Made by a program: the position numbers and the translations under genes
Notes under the pieces: model-generated
What the model was told of the DNA's origin: nothing
Database searches by the model: none
What the model saw: only the letters and a program-made list of their open reading frames with translations
In this document: positions 1-14,000 of the stretch, one piece after another
How positions within the stretch are numbered: the stretch's first letter is position 1
How the letters are laid out: every line of letters starts with the position of its first letter
DNA from: Dipteris shenzhenensis
Taxonomy: Eukaryota > Polypodiophyta > Polypodiopsida > Gleicheniales
Length of the DNA stretch: 64,000 bases
Assembly (NCBI GenBank): GCA_047967505.1
Contig: CM106538.1
Strand: one strand, 5' to 3'

Positions 1-775
1 TAACGTAGATTGAATTTATAAATTGTCCATATCTCTTCAACCGGTTATCTGTTTTCAATGAAACTTATATCAGAGCGAAGCTCTCTTTAAGGGTCTCCCT
101 CCCATTTATTAGTTTCTTACAATGGGTCCAAGACAAGAAGTTATGAGTCTCTGTGTATGACTACTTATTTTTATGGTAGTTTTTACCCTCTTTCAGTAAA
201 CTATCCATATCTCTTCAACCGGTTATTTGTTTTCAACGAAACTTATATCAATACGAAGCTCCTTTAAGGCACATCCCTGTATGTACTTTAATTTATGATC
301 GCAGTTTTTTGGTAAAAGTTATAGACCTCTATGTTTTCTAGCAGTTTGTAGAATGATTTTAAGCCATTTCTAGAGGCTTCTGTGAAGGAGGTGCCATGTT
401 TCCCTGGGATTTATCCATCCAACCAAATCAGCCCCTTCAAGCCCCTAGATATATATCAGTTCATGTCATGTTGAGATGAAAGATCTTCTTCCAACAACGC
501 ATCACTCTTCTCTTTGGCGCCAATCGGCTTGGTGAGATAATGGCCTCTGCGGATCCTTTTCTTCTCCCGATGCTAGACTACAACATCACTTGGGATGTCA
601 CCATATTCATTCTCCTCTAAGGGAAGCAAGGAGAAAGATATGTTGTGGTTTTTTTCGCATGAAAATATTTTCTTCATCTCTCTTTGCAAGTGATAAGGGT
701 CTCTATTATTAAGATGGGGAAGAGCAAGAAGGTAAGAGGTGCATGAAGTTTCATTACCCCCAACTTCATGTCACA
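1..775 (+). mobile_element. Partial LTR (right end), same family as the solo LTR at 52841-54316
   Basis: The block matches the right part of the 52841-54316 LTR and ends at the same CTTCATGTCACA terminus (position 775). It contains repeats of an ATCTCTTCAACCGGTTAT motif at about 32 and 209. Relative to the other copy it holds roughly 180 extra bases at about 510-700. Its left end lies outside the window, so it cannot be told whether it is a solo LTR or one end of an element. Confidence 0.7.
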
Positions 776-1399
776 CTATCATGCTCCATCATTGTAGTAG
801 GATTCTAAGTTGTAAACGAACTTGTAGGAAATATTTGAATTAACTTATTAGTAATCTGTTTACTTTGTTTTTCTCCGTACTTCAAAAAGACAGATGGAGA
901 TATCTAAAGCAACCATCACTTTGATCAAAAGTAACTTTTTAAGATTCTATGCTTAATAAACACAATACAGTCCTTTCACCCCTCAGCCACCACTAGTTGC
1001 GAGTACACAAACCGCTATACTCGCCCCAGAAAATTATAAGAGAAGGTTGCTAGCTCATTGCAAACAAGCATTGATAACATAAGGCACCTGCTCACATTTT
1101 CATGGTTTAGAGAAAAATCTGATGCAGGATGCATGAAGTCTACCTTTAACGTCTAGAAGTTCTACGAATATACATTGTAAGGGTCTGACTGCACATTAAT
1201 ACAAGATCTTTCGTAATCCAACAACAAGACAAGGACAGGAAGCTGTGTTGATAGAACTGTTCATGCATATATATATATATATATATCTATATATATATAT
1301 ATCTATATATATATATATATCTATATATATGTACAGTTAATGATATCCCATTTGAACAAGCATTACGTGTATTACAGAAGACTTGCCCAAGACACTTAC
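776..1399. other. Intronic or intergenic DNA with an AT microsatellite
   Basis: No coding similarity was recognised on either strand. A (TA)n tract with C interruptions occupies about 1267-1331. On the transporter model this stretch lies in the intron after the TM4 exon. Confidence 0.5.
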
Positions 1400-1468
1400 C
1401 ATACCAATTCCAAAGCCATAAACTAATCTTTCAATAAGCAAGAAAGTGAAGTTAGGTGCTCCAATGTA
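1400..1468 (-). pseudogene. Partial duplicate of the TM4 exon of the sugar transporter
   Basis: Minus-strand 1468-1400 encodes 23 open codons ending [13 protein letters not shown] followed by GTAAGT. It closely resembles the end of the real exon at 1652-1528 ([20 protein letters not shown]). The similarity continues into the following intron (TCTTCTGTAATACA versus TCCTCTGTAATACA), so the copy arose by local tandem duplication. A TTCTTCACAG sequence just upstream could act as an acceptor. It lacks the GRRREL-TM3 part, so it is more likely a dead copy than an alternative exon. Confidence 0.65.
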
Positions 1469-1527
1469 CTGTGAAGAATATCCAATTTGAGAGTGAGGAG
1501 ATGTATTACAGAGGACTAGGTACTTAC

Positions 1528-2090
1528 CACACCAATTCCGAAACCATAAACTAATCTTCCAATGATCAAGACAGCAAAGTTAGGCGCTCCAGCCATCAAT
1601 ATGGCTCCAAGCATAAAGAAAACTGCAGCAGTAAGCAACTCCCTTCGGCGACCTTCATAATTTTCCCAACAAATTATTTTTTAGACTATTTGCCTCAATT
1701 TATATTGAGTAACAACATGACATAAATTTTGATGCTACCAATTTCAAATTGAAACAAATATGCAAAGGACAGGTATCTCTTATTGGATTTGAGGAAAACC
1801 TAGAAAATCTGCTACATTGAAGGCCAAGACAGACCCTGCAAGTGCTCCATAAAGTGATCCACTTTTCTGCAAAATAACAAACCTGGCCTTAGAATTAGAT
1901 TTCTAATCAATCACCTTGTGTATCCTTAAGCATCAGTAAATAGCATGCAGTTCTTTAATCCTGATTCCTAATGCCAACCAAAGACCGATGCATACTTGCA
2001 GTAGTTTGGATGTCCGAAAGGCAAACTTACCACAAGCCCAATCTCCACTGACGAAAGGTCATACCAGTCCATTCCACTGAACAAGGAGGA
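1528..2090 (-). CDS. Sugar transporter coding exons 3-5 (TM2-TM4)
   Basis: Exon 2090-2031 (20 codons) follows a GATGCAG acceptor and reads [20 protein letters not shown]. Exon 1866-1800 follows TTTTGCAG and encodes TM2 ending in ADFL plus one base. Exon 1652-1528 follows ATGAAG, completes the glycine and reads RRRELL through GFGIGV, ending at GTG|GTAAGT. The introns here are short (164 and 147 bp), in sharp contrast to the preceding 32.4-kb one. No stop or frameshift was seen. The Gly-Arg-Arg-Arg motif between TM2 and TM3 is the conserved MFS loop signature. Confidence 0.88.
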
Positions 2091-5000
2091 CTGCATCACC
2101 AGATAAACCATCCATATCCAATGGTAAGTATATATCTTAATGAATCTTGGAACGTACCTGAACTCATCATTAACAAACAGTTTTCTTTTTTTGGGGGGCA
2201 TATCTGTATCCTTGTGCGAGGTGCTTATATGCAAAAGAATCAAATCAAGAAAGGAAAATTTTAATGTATTTCATCATCCACTTTAGGCTTAGGATAAAAC
2301 ACTCGGTTATCATATCGCAATCATTCAGTTTTAACTGCATTAGAGGACACCAGAGACGATGCGTGAGTACCGTCAACTAGTGCGCCGGAAGGAGCAGGCT
2401 TTTGTCCATCGAGACAAGGAGTTGATAAACATTTTGTTTAGCAACAACTCCAACGACTTTTGGCAGAAGTTCCTTCAGCGGCGATCCCCGTCACCCCTCA
2501 CAGACACATAGAGCTGACACACCTATGCCCGCACGTTGTATGACATCCCCCACCAACCCGCCCCTCACCTCTCCTCGCACTCACCTCATCCTACCTCCTG
2601 CACTCTTTTCACCAATGGCAGTGTCAAGTACACATGACTGAAGCTCCATAATGGCCGAGCGAAAGATCATGAGGGACTATGCACCAAGTTTATTGCATCA
2701 TATGAGCTGTTTAGACACTCTATGAGAGGGTCTCATGCAGAGTCCGAAAAGGGGCTGGATGGACAGAGGAAATCATGAGCACTATTGGGGTCAAACAAGG
2801 TTGACCGTTATCACCAACTTTGTTTGGCCTCTACATAGATGAGCCGAGATCTTCATGGAGACACTAAGGGGAGATGGATGCTCTCTCACCGGTTCATCGT
2901 CTTCATATTCAAATGACATGGTGCTATTATCTTCTTCTGCAGAGGGCCTCCAAAGACACCTAGATGCGTTAAAGACCTTTAGACATTTTGTGAGTCACAT
3001 GATTTGAGGGTCAATCTTGAGACAACCAAGGTTATGATCTTCAACACATCCTGAGCAACTATGCATAGAGAGCGGTTCACAATTTAATGGATCATCGGTT
3101 GAGATTGTTTCGGCATACACATACTTAGGAGTTTCCTTCTTTGTCCCTATTTTCACCATTAGACCGGTGATCCAAGCCCATTTGAGCAAGGATATGCTTC
3201 ATTAGCCCGACTGGAGAGACGGTGCTTCCACTCACACTTTCAAAACCCTCGGGAAGGCGACAACAGACCACATCCACAGATAGCCGCCAACACTCTATCT
3301 CTGACTTCGTGCCAATTCAACACCCACGACCAGGCCCACCATGATATCCCACACCTTTCTCGGACCTCCACTCACACATATAACTAGACTTTGACATGAC
3401 AATGATGATGATGATGATGATGATGACGATGATGATGATGATGTTATGACTATGTAGTACTTAGAAATTAGCATGGGTGATGATGCTCATTTAGTAGCTC
3501 CACCTTTCAACTTATTGTATCAAGTTTCTCTCACACTCATAAACCTGCAATCTTCCAAAGACTTTAATAAACTTTCTTTTTTTCTTTCCTTCTTACATGG
3601 ACTCGAACTGCAATCCTGTGACATGTGGCTGCAATCCTGTGACATGTGGTCTTGGAAGGCTTGCCATAGTGCAATTACATTCAAATGATGCCGCAAGTCT
3701 CTAAGAGGACTACATGTGATGGAAGAGAGAGCAGTGATGTAGATCCCGTTGTTAATCATGCCTTCCCGAACAACCTGGCCGGTGGCTTTGTCCCAAATAT
3801 CCAAGGAATCCTCCTCAAACTCTTGTGCCCTTGCCAATCTTGCACACTTCAGTACACTAACAACAAATGGAAACTAAGAGATGGATATCCAAGGAAGTCT
3901 TCTCAAACTCTATGCGCTTGCCAATCTCATGCACTAACAACAAATGGAAACTAAGAGATGGAGCATACGGTACCTGGGAGGAATGCTTCCCCATCAAGAA
4001 TGATCCAAGCTTGATCTAAACTCGAACTGAAATAGTAGATTTTTTGCCAACAAAAATGTGATCCACTACCACCGAAAGCCCTAAAACTGCTCACGCGAAG
4101 GAGTCATGTGCCTGGAAGCACCACCGTCGAAAATCCATTCCCGAGGATGGGCTGCTAGAGCGCCTTGACCAATTTTATGTGAAGAATTGGGTGATGCACA
4201 AAGGGGGGTTTTTTGGCAAGCATGATGATGTCAAATCACTTCTCGATTGTATTTCACTTAAAGCAGTCCCGAGGTGGACTCCCACCGGATTTCCACTGCT
4301 TTACCCCGTGAGGAGCAGGTTCAACAAGCAATACGTGAGATCTGGCAACATCCAAAGCCCCCCCCAGGAGGGTTGATGTGCTAAAATGTGCCTCCCCTTT
4401 CACGTATGCAGTAAGAATCTTAAGCAACTTGTAGGCCCCATGACAGGAAAGTAACATGTGATGGTGAGATACTCGGCACGACAGCTTCTCGACAATAGAG
4501 AATACACACCGAGAACGATGCGTTTCACAAAGGCTCAGGTCTCTATCATGGCACTTGAGCTAGTAGTGCACAACGTTAATGGGCCTACTTTTGGAGCTCA
4601 AGAAATCACTGTAGATATGGTACATGCTATATATCACACATAGGGATACCAACATGTAGGTGAATTTGCCATGGGAGTTAAGAAGTAGCCAAAGGCATCC
4701 TGTAAATAATCATGATTTTCCTAATATGGTTTTCAAGAGAGACTCTAATTACAAGAAGTGATGAAGAAAAGCTCATGGCCACTCACGGATAACTGGCGTA
4801 CCCACGGATATGGGAAGCTGGCAGCTAGGTGCATGTGATGACGACGATGGGACTGAGAAGAATACTGAGAGATGAGCACACTCTACGGAGTCTTTATAAC
4901 AAAGGTAGGGGTGGCATGGCTGCTAGATTGAGAGATATTGCATCAATTTTGGGCACTGGCTTCCGAGCGTTGTTGTGGGCTTGTGTGCACACATCCAAGA

Positions 5001-8000
5001 AGAGAGTTGGTGCTGTGTTGAAACTTGAGGCATATGGTTTCCTATCCTTACGCTAAGTATGGCACTGAGATTCCTGAGTTTGTTGGGTAGCTAATCCAGC
5101 TAGTAGGCCTGCTAATCTAAGCCTAAACCATTAGTTAGACTACCTTAGAAGATAGCAGCTACGTAGAACAGCAAGTAATCAAGAGAATACAAGTGCACAA
5201 TCACCAAGAGAGTACCTGGAAATCATGCAGGAATCCATGGCTTCTGATGGGCTGCACACTAACAGGCTACGTATGCCATTAACAAAAGTGACTAGTTACT
5301 AGTTGTTCGCTATTGTGGTAGTCTTTAAGAAGAATGGAAAGATTCGTGTCTTTATAGACTACAAGAAGCTTAATGCATAGATCATCTTCGATCCATTCCC
5401 TATACCTTTTACAAATTGAATCATGGACAAAGGAGAGCTATACTTCTTTATGGATGGACTATAGAAAATAATATCAAATATCAATAGGTAAAATGATAGC
5501 ACAAGACAACATCCGTGAGAGGGAGCAAATCCACATGTTGAGTCATGAATTTGGGCTAAAAATTTATGGAAACCCTCGGTAAATATCTTAGCAATCTTAT
5601 GGCTGTCTCTTTATTGATTGCAATAGATATCACATTCAAAAAAATAATGTTCATACTTGTCTTTGTCTATCCTCCCAATGATAGAATGGAGGACTAGGAC
5701 TTCATTAATGCACGTGGAAGTAATCTAATGTTGTTAGGTGACATTAACATGGTTGAAGGCAAACGTGATAGATGGATGGGATTTAGCATTTTTCCTTAGA
5801 GGTGGGGAGCTTTCTCAACTTGCACATATTAAATCGGCAAGGCTAAAAAAGGAGAGGTAAGAAGGGCTGATTCAATAAGAGAAGGATGACACATCATGAA
5901 GAGATTTGGCCCTTGCTCTGACCCTTTAAGTTTCAAATTATCACTATAATGTTTTTGCTATGACATGAAAGATTTTGCAGCAAACATTCCCAAATGTGGC
6001 TACAAGTTAGCCATAGCCAACATTCCCTATGGCTTCAAGCTAAAGGGAAAGGTCAAATGATATTGCTCTAGGACATAACTAGATTGTTGCCATGCTATTG
6101 GCATTCAAATCTCATAACATAGCTCCAATAGGGAGCTTTATTCTTTCTCAGTCCTCTACCCAGCAACATCAATGGAAAAAGATCTCATGGACTGGCTACA
6201 TCGACAAGTGCGTAATAGTTCCCTGATAGGAGATTTTGTCGTATGTTGTAAGCCCTTGTCCAAGGACAGTCAGGCACAAGCTACGTAAGTCAGTCTCTCA
6301 ACCTTAGATCAAGTCGGAAGATCAGTCCTTGTTCACTAGTACCTACTGGAGAACCATAGGGTAGTGTTTCTGTCTTAGATTTAGGGATAGGTTTAGGTCC
6401 AGCCTAGGATAGGAGCCCTTCTGGGCCCCCTCAGGGCTGGAACAAGTGAAGAGAATGGCAAGGGAAGGGCTGCCTTTATAGGCTACCCTGCACCCCTCCC
6501 TAGGCTGCCATTTATGGGGCCAACCAACCAGCCCCAAAAGCCCTATAAATAGGGGGCCTCCACGCCCTCTTTCTCATTCAGTTCTCCCAGCACTTCAGCC
6601 TCCTACAGCTCCTCAGCCCCCTCTAAACAGCCTGACACTCACCCCCAGTGGCCCTCTAACCAGCCTCAGCCTTTGGCATCAGTTCAGCCCTCTGGGAAGG
6701 TGTTCACGCAGCGCATCAGATGGAGAGTCGGAACAGCGCACGGAGTAGGGTTTGGGATCTGTTTCAGCAGCTTTTTTCAGTTATCTCTTACAGTTTTACA
6801 CAGCTCATTCTCAGCTCTTTATTTCAGTTCTCTCTCAGCTCTCATAGGATCTGTCACTCCTAGCTTTCACTCCCTCACTCACGCAGTAACCCTGCATTCC
6901 AGTGGACAGCACAAGCCTCTTCCTTGCCTTGCAGAAGCATCCTACATCATCGGTGTGGACAGCATCAAGGTCTCGGTATTGGTCGGCGTTGCCTCTTAGG
7001 TCTTTGGGTCTGCTATACGTGTGCACAGTGAGCTCTTCAGAAGTGCGTTCTGTGCTTTCTCGAAGAGTGTTCTTTGTATTTCTCAGTTCTCCAAGTGTAA
7101 AGCAAATTCTCCCCTGATTGGAGAAGGGGGCCCTAAATGGGTACAAGGACCCAATCGGTTGTCGACTCTACTCTCTCTCTCTACCCTCATCTCCTTTCTC
7201 TCTCTATGGTAAACAACGCTAATTCCTCGCTAAAGGTTTAAAGAAGGTCTTGCTGTGAATTACACGATCAGATTACCGTTGCATGTTACACTAGGTTATT
7301 GCTGAATTCGATAATATGGTGAATTCCAATTGGTCTCACAAATAAATAGTTGATCTTAGGAGACAAGAAAGATCATATGAGATAAGGCTATAAAGGTATC
7401 TTGCTATACTTGCTCTTCATTTCTCTTGTCTAGCCACAAGCTGAATCCTGGTTCAAGGTTAATCCAAATTCTTCAAGTTAGATACTACGCAAGTTTATAT
7501 ATCCAAGATATGGGTTAATGCTTAAGTGATAGAGGTCCTAGCACTAATACGTGGCACAATAGAATAGGGGTTTCAAATAAAAGATATGAAGGAGTCCACT
7601 GCTCAACGATAGAGGCTGAATATTGTGTCTTCGTGGGTATTAAAATGTGCTGCCTAATCCATGGACACATGAGTCCACTTACTCTTTGGAATGGGAAAAG
7701 GTTGCATATTTGTAGACATCTTTCCATAGCCCTTTCCATACGAAACTCTGCTTAACCCTTTCATAGGTTTTGAACACCACAAGCGAAATCCTCCCTTGTG
7801 CCATAATAAGCCATTATACAATTTGGATTTCCGGTGGCTACCCTAGTTGCCATTTTTGGAAAGGTCACCTCCCCATCTGTAAGCCCCCAAATGAGGAAAG
7901 CATGGGGGAGGGAGACCTAGGGCAAGGTATGCCCAGAGAAAGGGGACAGCCACTGTACAGATCAGTATGGGCTGCTGCAGGGCAGTATACGGAAGGTGTG

Positions 8001-11000
8001 CACGGTGCGCCAGGGTCCGGACAAGGGCTGAACAGAAGCGGAACATTAGCAGCATGGAGTCGCACTGTTGCAGCAGGTATTGGGCAGGTCTATGGCCTGC
8101 AAGCAGGGCTGGCAGGTGGCGGGGTAAGCAGTCCAAAGGGGCTGGGCCCTGCATGTAACAAAGGACCAGCAAAGGGCCCTAATTAGGGCTGGATAGGCAG
8201 CCAACCAGCCAACCAACTCGTCGGTTGGTTAGGGCTGCTACAGACCAGCCAGTCGGCCCAATTAGGGCTGGCTGGTCGGTTGGTTCTGGAGGGCCTTGTG
8301 CCCTATATAAGGAGGGCCTTTGTGCCCTCATAACTCATTCTCTGGAGCAGCCAACCACCAGCAGATTGAAGCAGCAGGACCTTCCTTGGGCCTACATCCA
8401 GCAGGTGAAGGAGGCACATAGAAGCTGCAGACAAAGCTGAGAAAGGGCTGCCTACCTAGGCTGATCTATAGGTAGTAAGGGAGAGAGAACCATTCTGGAC
8501 GGAAAGTCTACAAACGCTCAAGGTGGAGCACGCGGGCTCGACTCTGGAGATAATTGGCAGATAGGAAAAGGACCTTGTGGTAAGATCAAAGGACCACACC
8601 ATTGGTGGGACTCTGGATCTCTCTCTTTTGTATTGTGTCCATAGCTTTGGACGGAAATATATTATTTTGGTGGTTTCTCTATCTGGCTAGTTCATTGTCT
8701 ATTGGCAAGTCTGCACATCTATTTTAGGCACATAAGTTAAGAAGTTTGTGATTCCACACCCCACACCACACTGTGTGAGCTCCTGGGCATTACTATCAGT
8801 CTTCCGCTGTGCGTACCCTCTGTTGGGTGATTTAAAACATGGTATCAGAGCACAAGTAGGAGGCCGACTGGAGGATTGTGCCCTTGCGAGAAGGAGGGTG
8901 ACTTAGGTTCAGTCAGGTGCGTTCAGAGTTCTGGTCTACTAAAAATTGAGTTTGGTTGACTTTGCTGTGTGGTATAACAGCAGATATGTCGACCTCTACA
9001 GCCCCTGCTCTCCCTTCCTCCTCCCCCAGTTTTCTCTCATTCACTATCCCTAACTTCGGAGAGCCTGGGAAACTAGACGGGACCAACTACCCGATCTGGA
9101 AAGTGAAGATCCGGAGTCATTTATGTTACAAAAAGAGAGAGTGAGAGAGCAGGAAGCAAGAGAGCTGAACGTAGTGCTTCCAATAGAAGAAGTGACTAAT
9201 ACAAGAACTGGGATGGGTTTTGTCTAAGTGACAAAACCTTATCCTTCACTAATCGTTGTTAGTGAACTAACTCTGGTTAGGGGGAAAAACCTCTAAATGA
9301 GAAAAAAGTGCCCCTAATCTACTTATTACATTACATTGGTCACTGCTGAATTATAATAATAATTCTAACACCCCCCTGCAATGCCAATGTCATGTACAAG
9401 GAAATGATCAATCACCAAAAGGAGATAAGTTCAGGGCACTGCAAAATGCCTCAAACTTTTCACGTGGAAGTGCTTTGGTGAAGATGTCTGCAACATTGTC
9501 ATGTATTGACACATAGATCATACTGATCTCTCCTGCATGCAACTTCTCTCTGACATAGTGATAGTGAACCTCAATGTGCTTCGTGCGAGCATGAAACACA
9601 GGATTCTTTGCCAGCCCAAGTCTGACATATCAAATGTAGCTTTCAATTGGGCCTTGAAATCTGCAATTACTTCCTCATTTGATCCGGTGAGCAGCATGTC
9701 ATCTACATAAATCTACATAAAGAATGATGACCAGAATATCCCCCCCATCCTTCTTGATGGGGAGGGTGCTCTCAGTTGGACTATTGTGCAGCCCCTTGCT
9801 GGTCAGAAAGGCATCAATTTTGGCATACCATGCACGTGGGGCTTGTTTCAGCCCATACAAAGCTTTATTCAACTTGCATACCTGAAGTGCATTTCCTGAA
9901 ATTTCAAAGCCAGGAGGTTGTTTGACATAAACCTCTTCCTACAAGTCTCCATTAAGGAAAGCTGTTTTAATGTCCAACTGATGAACATTCCATTCAAAAT
10001 TTGCAGCCATGGCTATAACTGACCTGATGGTGGTCATCCTGGATGTAGGAGCAAAAGTCTCCTCATAATCTATGCCTTTTTTCTGAGCATAAACCTTTTG
10101 CAACCAGCCTTGCCTTGTACCGATCAACAGACCCATCTGACTTTCTTTTGACTTTGAAAACCCACCATGTACCTATGGCATTTTTACCTGGTGGCGAATC
10201 CACAACATCCCAAGTTTTTATGAATGGACTGCAACTCATCGTGCATGGCATTCATCCAATGCACATTATCTTTTGCTTCTTCAAATGTCTCAGGCTCCCC
10301 CTCATCAAGAAGAGTACCTGCATAAGCTAATTCAACTGAATGAGCTCCCTCCATGTGCCTTACTGCACTAGGAGTTCTGCCAAGCAATGGAGCTTCAAGC
10401 CTACTCTCCCTGAGAGTCTGAAGCGAACAATGCCGGACTATTTTGGCTGCGTGTATCTCTTGAATTTCTTGCCTGACAACTTCATCCACACCCTGAGGTT
10501 GTACCAATTCAACTGGGGGCTGAATCTGTACTTGTGGAGCTGGCGGAGGTTGCTGTAAATTCTAATTTTCAGCGGGGGAACCAAATGCTATAGGAAGCAT
10601 CCCCTCAAACACATCATCTGAAGAGGCCGGAATCTGAAATTCAGCATTTGTATGTGCAGAATTTTCAGAGAATATGACATCTCTACTGACAAAAATCTTG
10701 CATGTAGCAGGATTGTAGACACAATAGCCTTTGCTTTGTGAACTATATCCCACAAAAATGCATTTTAGTGCCTTATCTGACAACTTGTGTCTGAACTCCA
10801 CTGGCACGTGGGCATATGCAACACAACCAAAAACTCTGAAGTGGTCCACTAAAGGCTTTCTCCCATGCCATGCCTCATAGGGAGTGATTGTCTTCAAAGC
10901 CTTTGTAGGAGCCCAATTTAAAATATAGTTTTCACACGAGGCCTTCCAACCAAAACCTGTGAGGCAGCTTCTTTACTTGTGAGCATGCATCTATCCATTT

Positions 11001-14000
11001 CCATGGTGGTGCGATTCTTCCATTCAGCTTTGACATTCTGTTGAGGTGTAAGCCTCACTATAAGCTGACGCATAATGCCTTTTTCTTTCAGAAATGTCTC
11101 AAATTCATGAGACATGTATTCCCTCCCTCGATCTATGCGAAGTGTCTCCATCTTGAGTTCTGTCTCATTCTCAACCATAGCCACATAGTGTTTGAAATGC
11201 ATAAACACTTCTGATTTTGCCTTGAGACCATAGACCCAAGTGTAATTGGTAAATTCATCTATGAATGTAACAAAATAGAGATAACCCTCAAAAGCAGGTG
11301 TCTTCATGGGACCGCAGACATCACTGTGAATAAGCTGCAATTTTCTTGTAGCTTTCACTGCACCATCCTTCTTGAAGGGAAGCCTATGCATTTTGCCAAG
11401 AATGCAACCTTCACATGCATGAGGAGGAGGCATCAATCATATCATGCCTCTGAAGTGTCATTAAGCTGCCATAGCTCATGTGCCCATACCTGGCATGCCA
11501 TAACTCCGCATTGTGCATCGTAGCAGTGGGAGTGCTAACTGATAATGCAAGATGGGATCTTTTTTCATATAAATCAAGCTGAAAAAGACCCCGATACAAA
11601 GTGCCAAACAACCTCAAAGCATATTCATTTTCTTTGTCTCTGACTGCACACTTGTCATCATCAAAAACAACCTGAAATCCTCCTCTATTGAGTGAGGACA
11701 ATGAAAGCAAATTCTTCTTTATACCTGGCACATAGAGTACATCTGAAATTCTGAAATCTGTGCCATCAGTGAATATGAGAATAATATCTCCCACTCCACA
11801 CACTGAATAAGAAGAATTATTTGCACAAGTGACCTCCTTCTTGGTGGGTGAAGAATGCAGAGTTACAAACAAATTTTTCTTGGAAGTGATGTGCTTTAAA
11901 GCACCACTATCAAAATACCAAGTATTTAGTGTCTCATCAACACTGAAAGAGCATTCATCCTTTGAAGGATCATAACTGCAAATCAAAAAAGCATATGGGT
12001 CATCATCATTAGTGGCTGTAGTATCTAAACTACCCACTAAAAAATCTGAAGTGCAAGTCAAAAAGGCATAGTGCTCTTCAACCAAGTTGGCTGCAACATC
12101 TCCTCCATCATGGCAATGTGGACCTGATGCATCTGATACAGCCATACCGGAATCCCTTTTCTTTTCTTTGGCTATGCGCTTCTTGCACTCTCCAATATAA
12201 TGACCAAGCTTCTTGCAATAATGACAGATGCCCTTCTTTTTCTAATTGTTTGTATCACCCTGTGCCTTATAAGAAGGCTGTCCAGAATCACCTTTATGCT
12301 GATGTGTGGGCTGATTGGCATGTAGCTTATGCTGCCCTTTACCCTTGGGCTTGAACATGGAGAGCATAGCATGCTCGCCAGCCCGGGTTGCCATATTTTT
12401 GCATGTTTGTTCCTCCTGCAACAGAAGTCCTACCAACTCGTGAAAGGAGAGAGGATTGCTGCCCCCCCTCAATGACAATTCAGCGAGGTGTGGAAACTGA
12501 GATAGGACTTAGGAAGAGAGTTCAGAGAGGTGGAGATCATCTCTGAATCCAGAATGACTTCATCAATGTTAAGCAATTGTTCCCTGAGATCCTGAAGCTT
12601 TGTGAGGTGAGAATTGATGGAATCTCCCTCCTCCATATGTGTATGGGAAAGTTCTCGCTTCAGAAAGGAAACCCTGGCATCGTTCCTTGCTGCAAACATA
12701 CTCTCAAGTATTACCCAAGCTGCCATAGATGTCTTGCATGACCGAATATGAGGTATAATGAACCTCTTGACAGAAAGAGAAATTACTGAAAGAGCTTGTG
12801 CATCTCTAGAGTCCCATCTTTTCTGCTCTACTGTAGGAGCTCCTAGAGCGGCTGCTCCAATCACCTGTGCTGTATTTGTACCTCTACCCCTGCCTCCAGC
12901 TGTAGGAGTGACAGGTATAGGCGTTGTATCTGGTCTTTCTTCATCTCCATTGACATAATGCCAAAGATTTCTGCCAACTAAGATATTGCAAACCATGAAA
13001 CTCCACAAGGAGTAGTTGGTGCCACCCAACTTATCCTCCTGTGTGAGAACCCCGAACACCTCATTTGAGTTGTTCTGTGCCATTTTTGCCAGATAAACTC
13101 AGAAATACAGCTAACTGAACAAGTAAAATCCCTTCTTGGGATGTAAGATGCACAAATAAAATCTGCCAAAGAAAATCTGCCCTCAGTGACAAATATTGTC
13201 ACAGCCTATCAAAGGCTCAAAATGCACCACAATGCTCTGCTCAATGCCCAAAAATCTGCCCTCAGTGACAAATATTGTCACACCCTATCAAAGGCTCAAA
13301 ATGCACCACAATGCTCTTCTCAATGCCCAAAAATCTGCAAATAGAATCTGCAAAAGGTGGCCAAAGTCTGCAATTTGACTCGTATTGAGTCCAAAACTGT
13401 TTGCAGACTTCCAAAATGCCCTTTTACCTACAAAATTGCAACCCAAATGCAAAAGCCCCAATTTCTTGTGGGAAATTGCATACAAAAGAGGGCAAATGGT
13501 CTGAAAGCCCCAAATGTTGCACAAATTGCAGTCTGCCTGCAAAAGCCCCAAATTTCACTGCAAAATTGCGCAACCCCACTATAGTATCTGTCCACAAATA
13601 CAGAATGCTCCAAATTCTAAAGCCAAACAATGGCTATCTGCAGATAGTGCCTGCCAAAAAACAACTGCTCGAGTACCTGCAAGAATATAACCTGCACAAA
13701 AGTGTGGATGCCAACCAAAAGTACAAGGGCCTGTAAAATGTACGAAAATCCGTACGTGTACGGATTTGCAAAAACTTGTACGGATGGTAGCTGTACGGAA
13801 TACAGACAACCAGCGCAATCAGGTACAAATGTCTGTGTACGGACGTACGGCACAGTGTACGACAATAGTACGGCACATGGCAACTGGCAATACGAATACT
13901 AATAGCGACGATGTACGGACGCTGTACGGGCTGGCGCATATGTACGGAGTGCTGGCGGGCTAGTCGATGGTACGGACACTGTACCGAATGTACGGAAGCA

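Noticed and set aside
7770-8186. 138-codon plus frame and overlapping minus frames
   Set aside because: They lie in the element A LTR, recur in degraded form in the other LTR copy and have no domain.
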